64,000 nt of DNA from Chondrus crispus (lineage: Eukaryota; Rhodophyta; Florideophyceae; Gigartinales; Gigartinaceae): assembly GCF_000350225.1 (NCBI RefSeq), contig NW_005179249.1, positions 657,341 through 721,340 on the forward strand. Direction: 5' to 3'. A model generated the notes under the pieces. It worked only from the letters and a program-made list of their open reading frames with translations, was not told where the DNA came from and made no database searches. Each line of letters starts with the position of its first letter. Positions within the stretch are counted from its first letter, which is position 1. The translations under genes were made by a program, and so were the position numbers. Positions 58,972 to 64,000 of the stretch are shown here, in pieces.

Positions 58972-60989
58972 TACGCAGCGTTACCTCATTCCTCACCGCA
59001 ACCACCATAATGATTTGCTACGTATTCAAAAACGCGAAACATATCCGGGATGCAGCAAACGAGGTTTAAAAAAGGCAAAGATATCCGCAGTGTGTATCAT
59101 ATATTTCCAAAGAGAGCAGCTGGTGAACAGCAGGTATTAGTGGGCGATCCCTGCGTTATTGACGTCCTGAGTCGTAATAGAACAGAGCCGTTATTCTGAT
59201 ACACGCCGGTCCTGCCGTCTTATCTCTCGCTGCACTGGCGCGCTGCGACGAGTCAAAGTTCAACAGTGCCGTTGCCGTCATCTTTTTTGGTTGCATTTTC
59301 TTTGTTTCGAATTGAGTTTAATGGTGATGTGTCATTGTTAGAAATTATTCCAGCGATTTTGCGTATTCGCAGCCGGCGGGTGGAGTTGTAAACAGCACTA
59401 ATTTGTTATGATTTAAGTGCCACATTCCGTTCCACATGCGCCACTACTGACTCTGCCGCCAACTTCAGCTTCTTCGATGCGTCCCGCTCGTTCTGAATCT
59501 GTTCCATTTCCCTATTCTTTCTCGTTGGTCTTGCGCTGGCCGAAATGGAGTGATTTGCTTCATGTGTGACTCGAAACGAGGATGTAGCATCTTCACTTGT
59601 GCTTGCAGTAACTTCCGCAGGGATATCGGGGTCTGCCATATGCGTGTTTGGCCAGAAATTCAGCGCAGACATAAATTTGACGCGGTTTTTATGATACATC
59701 TCAGGCCTGCAGAAAGCGAAACGGCTTACTGAAATCATCATCAACCTTTTCCATGCCTATGTCATTGAAAACGCTTGTTGATATTATAATAGTATCATCG
59801 GGCGACATCACGGTCGGTTCGGAACGAGCAACGCTAGCTTAAACATCAGAGATTGGCATGAATTCGTTTTGGATTGCTTTGCATCTCGCCGTCACGGACC
59901 GTACTGTTTGGGGCTCTCTTTTTGCCTGGCTTGCCCTTCTCGTTATATATGTTGCCGATGGATGCGATAGATCACCGGAATTCAGTTATGTGTCGACAGT
60001 TGGGTTATAGGAGATTTCAATGCACGCTTTTGCTGTTACTAAATATTCAGCCTGAGTCTACCTGGAGTCTGGCGCAGATTTCAGCTTTTTTCCTTTGGAA
60101 GACTTCGATGTATGTACTAGAGCTATTGGCAGGTAAAGTGAGTCTGGAGACGGTCTAGCAATATCACTTGCATTGCTCTCTGCAAGTGAATTGGCCATGG
60201 TGGTATTGAGACCGGGAAACATGCAGCACAGCAGAATAGTGCTCGGTGCATGTTTGCTCGCAGGTGAAAGCAAGAAGGACTGAGTTGTTCTCGAATGTCG
60301 AGGTGTTTCAGTTGTAGCGCCACTTATAGACAAATCGTATTGCAGCATCTGTACTAAACAAAACATTCCCTTAACGCTGTGCTCCAAATAGTAGACGCTT
60401 TTTGGCCCCGAGCGGCTTTTCCTCTAGTTCGATCAGTTCTCATAGTTGAGAGCTCAAAGTATGTTCATTCGAACCGCTTTCCTGTTCTGCTTCTACGGAT
60501 ATATCCTTTATTACACGGAGTGGAACACAACCGGTGTGGCGCGGGGTTTTCTTTTCTTTCTGGGCCACTTGGGACACTGGGCCAGAAACCTCACAAAAAG
60601 TTTTCCATGATGACATTGTTGAACTATGGAAAACAAGAGCAGTGTTCGTCATGCGTAGTACAATATTCCAGATAGAAGACGTGTAATTTTTTTTACTGTA
60701 GTACATGCTTATTAATATATTTTAGAATGAGTATTCTGCATCTTCCTTATTAGAGTTTATTATCACACCACAAAGTGCACTACCTCTCCTTGCAGTGCTT
60801 CACCATAAACTGATGCTCACTGAAACTGGCCTCAAACTACTAAATTAGGTATCCTAATTCAACAGGAAGAAACGTTTACTGCAGTGTGCAAAACTATACT
60901 CAGCGACTAAAGTACCTCCTACACATTTCTTGCCCTTGATGTTAGTCGGAGGCTTAGATCAAAAGCTCTTTTCTCCGCAACTGACGGCT
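58972..60989. other. 2 kb without recognisable genes
   Basis: Short frames only. A minus frame at 59406-59744 ends in a charged helix (RKNREMEQIQNERDASKKLK) but has no family match. AT-rich DNA dominates from 60.6 kb. Confidence 0.4.
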
Positions 60990-61222
60990 TTGAACGCTTT
61001 ACGGTACCACGGCTGTGCAATCCTCCCAGCAAGACGAGCAAATAGCCTGCTTGCACGTTTCACACCACTGTATTTGACGTGATCCTTTTCGTTTGATCTT
61101 TACTTTCCCATCTTTTAAGAACGTAAAGACCAGCCGCAGAGGACGCAATAAGTTGCTGGACCAGAGATGCGCTTGTGTGTAGTTCGTTTGCTCAGCCTTC
61201 TAGCCTTGTGCGTGCCCAAATT

Positions 61223-61755
61223 TTATCGTTCAGCTGCGTTTCTGGAAAATGTTGCCACGAGCTTTCCTCCCTTTCCACTAGAGTCTTCGTCTGCGGGGGT
61301 TTCATTTCGATTAAAATTCATCACCCAGTCTTTGGCCAATAATCGCGTGAACGACCCTAACGACTGACACTGTGTGACTCTATGCCGCAGTGCTGAATAG
61401 CCTTTTAAAATTACTCCATAATTGCTATTCTCATCCGGAAGGACTCCAGCCTTACGTGCTTCAAAAAGTCTATGAGCGAAAGCAGCATTATTGGATTCTC
61501 GCTGATTTTGCGGCTTGCCAACGTTTTTAGACAGCGAGATACCACGTCGACCCCCCCTTTCAAATTGTTCCAATAGACAGCAGGGGTGAGCCGAATCATC
61601 CTTGCGGGAGGGATTGGCCTGCCGTGTTGTTCTACTTTTGCACGGATGTCCTGATTCAAATTGTAGTACGATATAAATGTGTAAAGTTCTGAGGTGTGAG
61701 AGTTTTTCAGAAGAGAATGGTATTCATTTCGAACCTTTGTGCTGTCTTCACCCAC
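61223..61755 (-). pseudogene. GGVD block of the second transposon copy, two frames
   Basis: Minus frame 61411-61755 reads MIRLTPAVYWNNLKGGVDVV, CLKTLASRKISENPI and DFLKHVRLESFR; a second frame (61223-61573) continues with AFAHRLFEARKAGVLPDE, then ILKGYSALRHRVTQC and LGSFTRLLAKDW. YWNNLKGGVD is a close match to the piggyBac YN-x-x-MGGVD block with the third catalytic Asp. One frame change near 61450-61570 separates the halves. The equivalent in the first copy is at 47.82-48.1 kb. Confidence 0.6.
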
Positions 61756-61824
61756 TCAACGAAAGTATGATACCCTCACGTAATCCATGGAGTACGTATA
61801 GTTGTGTCTGAGTGCTTCGGAGAA

Positions 61825-62463
61825 TCAGATATGGCACATATATGGAATACAACCCTCAGTCATGCTTCCACCTGTCCCAACTACATATAACACGTCATTG
61901 ACGGAGAGGTTTGAGGCGTAGTGCAGTACCTGAGCTCTGTAGGCACCGGTAGGATCAAGCTCCTTGAACAGTGCCGTGCTCGTTGGGTTCACACCCACAT
62001 TCTCCAGGTATGTAACATTACCGTACTGTGCTGCCAATGAAGTCGCCTCCTGTATCGTTCTTACTGAAACCATTGTCTTCACCTCTACAGCAAATACAGA
62101 GACATCTTTATCCTCGTCAAATGCCGCCAGCACTGCGTCCGGACTATCTGCTAGCATGCTACAACGCCTGCTTTCTAGTAGACCTGTGCGCCGAATGTGC
62201 TTCACCTCAAAACCGTAGGCTTCATCCCACGCGTAATTTGATGCTCCAATTGGGCATCGATACGCCCCGCCGCTATTCATCATAAATGCAGGCAACGCCT
62301 TGACGATTTTACCCTCGTTTCTAGTGCCCTTTTTCATCGCTGCCATCGAGACGAGAGGCTTCATCACCCACGCGGTCAAGGACGCCTCACGGAACGCGTT
62401 GCTTACGGTGTTGGCGGCTTCCTGTAATACCTCGTCTTCAGCCAGACTCCCCCTTGCATCCAC
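61825..62463 (-). pseudogene. YqaJ-like PD-(D/E)XK nuclease part of the second copy
   Basis: An open minus-strand stretch of 212 codons with no ATG of its own, as expected for an internal segment. It reads SNAFREASLTAWVMKPLVSM, then KKGTRNEGKIVKALPAF with the conserved Glu, a cysteine/aromatic-rich section (YRCPIGASNYAWDEAYGFEV), MLADSPDAVLAAFDED with the conserved Asp, and VFAVEVKTMVSVRTIQEA with the ExK pair, followed by a helix. This copy fits the YqaJ pattern (GTxNE...SPDxx...ExK) better than the first copy does, especially around GTRNE. The stop at 62503 just upstream and loss of frame downstream show the element copy is broken. Confidence 0.6.
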
Positions 62464-62502
62464 ATCCAGGTCTACAGTGTTGGCCTGAATATCTGCTTTG
62501 AG

Positions 62503-62742
62503 TCACTGCATTGCCGCGAGAATTTTGGCCTTACTAGCTCGGCCCTCTACAGTCCTTTCCAACACGACGAGCATGGCCTGGAGTTCTGACTTTGTACAAC
62601 TGTTCAGCCTTGTGGACGTTATGCCAGCAATCTTACGAGCCATTGTAGTCCTCGAAGTGCGCCCAGGTGCATCTGCCAACTTCAAACCAATGATCTCTAA
62701 CACGGTTTCCCATTTGCCGCAAATGTGCTGCTGTACTTGCAT
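62503..62742 (-). pseudogene. SAP-like segment of the second transposon copy
   Basis: A 79-codon minus frame (HICGKWETVLEIIGLKLADA; SELQAMLVVLERTVEGRASK) ending at a TGA just before the nuclease part. The second half lines up with the SAP/LEM-like helix pair of the first copy. Its 5' end lies inside the hairpin at 62729-62800, so the reading frame is interrupted exactly by that palindrome. Confidence 0.45.
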
Positions 62743-62800
62743 GATGTCGTCAGGTAAGGCACTCGGGTGCTTTAACAGACGACATCATGCAAGTACAGCA
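62729..62800. repeat. Perfect 23-bp inverted repeat, 26-nt loop
   Basis: Arms 62729-62751 and 62778-62800 are exact reverse complements, followed directly by a 16-bp palindrome (AGGGGCGGCCGCCCCT). The left arm is transposon coding sequence, so the right arm looks like a copied-back duplicate. Confidence 0.92.
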
Positions 62801-63700
62801 AGGGGCGGCCGCCCCTTGAATCAATACAGCCCCACGTAGTAATTCTGAAAGCCCTTTCATATGGTAAACGTAATTACAGGCCTTGGCAGCCAAAAAAATG
62901 TGCCCGGTTCTAGATGTGAAGCGGAATGCACGAAGAAGGAACCACAGTGGGTCTTCAGACTGGAAAATAAGTGAGGACCCGCACGCGCGACAGAACTTGA
63001 TCCACTCTACTCCTACCTAGACCGACGGGCAACCAGCGAGTGGAGGACCGAGTGGGCCTCCCGGCATCCCTGCACCCCGGAAGCTTTTCGTCGAATGCCG
63101 TCATCATCCCTTCCAGTTTGAAGGGCAGAATCCGCACGAAAAGATTCCCTACAAACGATGGCGAAGGCCCTAGACGGGAATAGCGTGCGGTTGTTATGGA
63201 TGAGGGCAGCCACGTGCCCAGGAAAACGCTCACGATATAAGCAATCCTCCACAGCGCGCACATGCCGGCCACACCTGGCCGCTCCCTTCAAGCGCGCAGA
63301 GTAAACAGCGCGGCACCCCGTTTCTGAAACATTCGTACCTCTCTGTTTCCTTGAGATGGGTCCATCTCCAAAAACAAATGGAACCACAAGTCTCTCTTGT
63401 GTGTTGCAAGCAAAGTAGCGCCAAGGTCCGAGAGAAAATAAATTGTATCTTTAGAGTTATTGCCACGATCTGCAGCGAATATGGCCTATGGCATCGCACG
63501 GAGGGCCCCCGTTGTGGATGCTCCCTGTAGAGGTTGTACCAACCGTTCCCACGTGTGTAACAATTTCTCTCTGCACCTTGTGAAATGACAAGCAATAAAA
63601 CATGGATTCAATTCTGAACAGAGCGCGTTACCGACGGGACCGAGACCTTTTTTCGGGTTGTCAAACTGTTGCAAATACGTCAGTTCAACCATGGCCCTGT

Positions 63701-64000
63701 AGTATAACCCCCAGGGGCTTTTTAGTTAGATTAGATCAACAACGGGATCCAACACTGCAGAGCCCGACACTCTACAGTATAACTGCGCGTAGCCACGTGT
63801 ACCCCTCGGGTACAGGGCGCACGCGTGCACACGTGCACACGTGTACCGCGCGTGACGGAAGCGCACACACACGTGTACGGTCAGCTTCGATGGCTGACAG
63901 TATAACAGTACGGTCCGATCTGTACTACAGTAGTCCACTACAGTACTTCGGTACTGTAGTGTTATTATAGATTGTTTTGTATATTAAATATGGAGCGGAC
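63701..64000. other. LTR-like GC-rich DNA at the window edge
   Basis: About 300 bp rich in CACGTGTAC and GTACAGTA-like words, resembling in style the DNA at 17.85-18.1 kb of the Gypsy-like fossil. It probably is part of an LTR element cut by the window end, but no coding part is present to prove it. Confidence 0.3.

Larger units (their letters stand above)
60990..63700 (-). mobile_element. Second, truncated copy of the piggyBac-like/nuclease transposon
   Basis: On the minus strand the same blocks as in the 43.7-49.4 kb element follow in the same order: LGPVGNAL and RLVQPLQGASTTGAL (63.5-63.69 kb), AADRG region, YRERFPGHVAALIHNN (63.2 kb), SAP-like segment (62.5-62.74 kb), nuclease (61.8-62.5 kb), GGVD (61.4-61.75 kb) and cysteine finger (61.0-61.15 kb). 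The reading frame is interrupted several times. The 5' end is cut near 63700, where LTR-like DNA begins; no long TIR is seen. Protein-level divergence from the first copy is large, so the family is old or diverse here. Confidence 0.75.

Noticed and set aside
1-64000. tRNA and rRNA genes
   Set aside because: Scanning by eye for GGTTCGAATCC-type B boxes with a matching A box found none; no rRNA-like stretches were recognised.

Overview
This window is nuclear DNA from an alga, most likely a florideophyte red alga of the Chondrus type. That assignment is inferred from intron-poor genes, a GT61-like secretory glycosyltransferase, a nuclear gene with a one-helix chlorophyll-binding-like motif, and a dense mix of Copia, Gypsy, CACTA, Harbinger and piggyBac-like elements. 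No species-specific marker was checked.

Left part (1-15.8 kb) is a compact block of ordinary host genes: RPB2 (5' end cut by the window, one intron), an N-carbamoylputrescine amidase with one intron and an unusual C-terminal cysteine-rich extension, a YEATS protein (YAF9/GAS41 type), a NUP43-like WD40 nucleoporin, a BPA1/VIP1-like RRM protein, a GT61-like glycosyltransferase, a DUF726/TMCO4-like alpha/beta hydrolase, and a possible 38-residue secreted peptide missed by length filters.

From 16.8 kb on, the sequence is repeat country. A Gypsy-like LTR fossil (17.8-21.9 kb) sits inside a Copia fossil. It is followed by an AT-rich degenerate array, a 35-bp minisatellite, and a CACTA-type (Tnp2/Transposase_21-like) element (23.8-27.6 kb).

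Between 28.6 and 42.5 kb lies a run of broken or truncated copies of host genes: ARP5, a RAD5/HLTF-type SNF2-RING protein, a GST-like protein, UTP6, an MFSD5/MOT2-type transporter and a TMEM62-like protein. They are mixed with two unrecognised ORFs and one apparently intact HLIP-like gene. No flanking gene is needed for their supposed functions, so this looks like a graveyard of partial duplicates.

The most interesting object is a 5.7-kb DNA transposon at 43,743-49,445 with 826/825-bp terminal inverted repeats. Its coding region combines piggyBac-like features (a GGVD block and a C-terminal cysteine-rich finger) with a YqaJ-like PD-(D/E)XK nuclease domain. A second, diverged and truncated copy lies at 61.0-63.7 kb. 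Both ends of the large copy carry TTAA between the main inverted repeat and a 49-nt outer arm, so it may be a TTAA insertion inside an older palindrome. The rest of the right part holds a pogo-like remnant, a Copia RT fragment, LTR-like DNA, a PIF/Harbinger transposase pseudogene, and a striking cluster of unrelated, nearly perfect short hairpins (58.28-58.97 kb).
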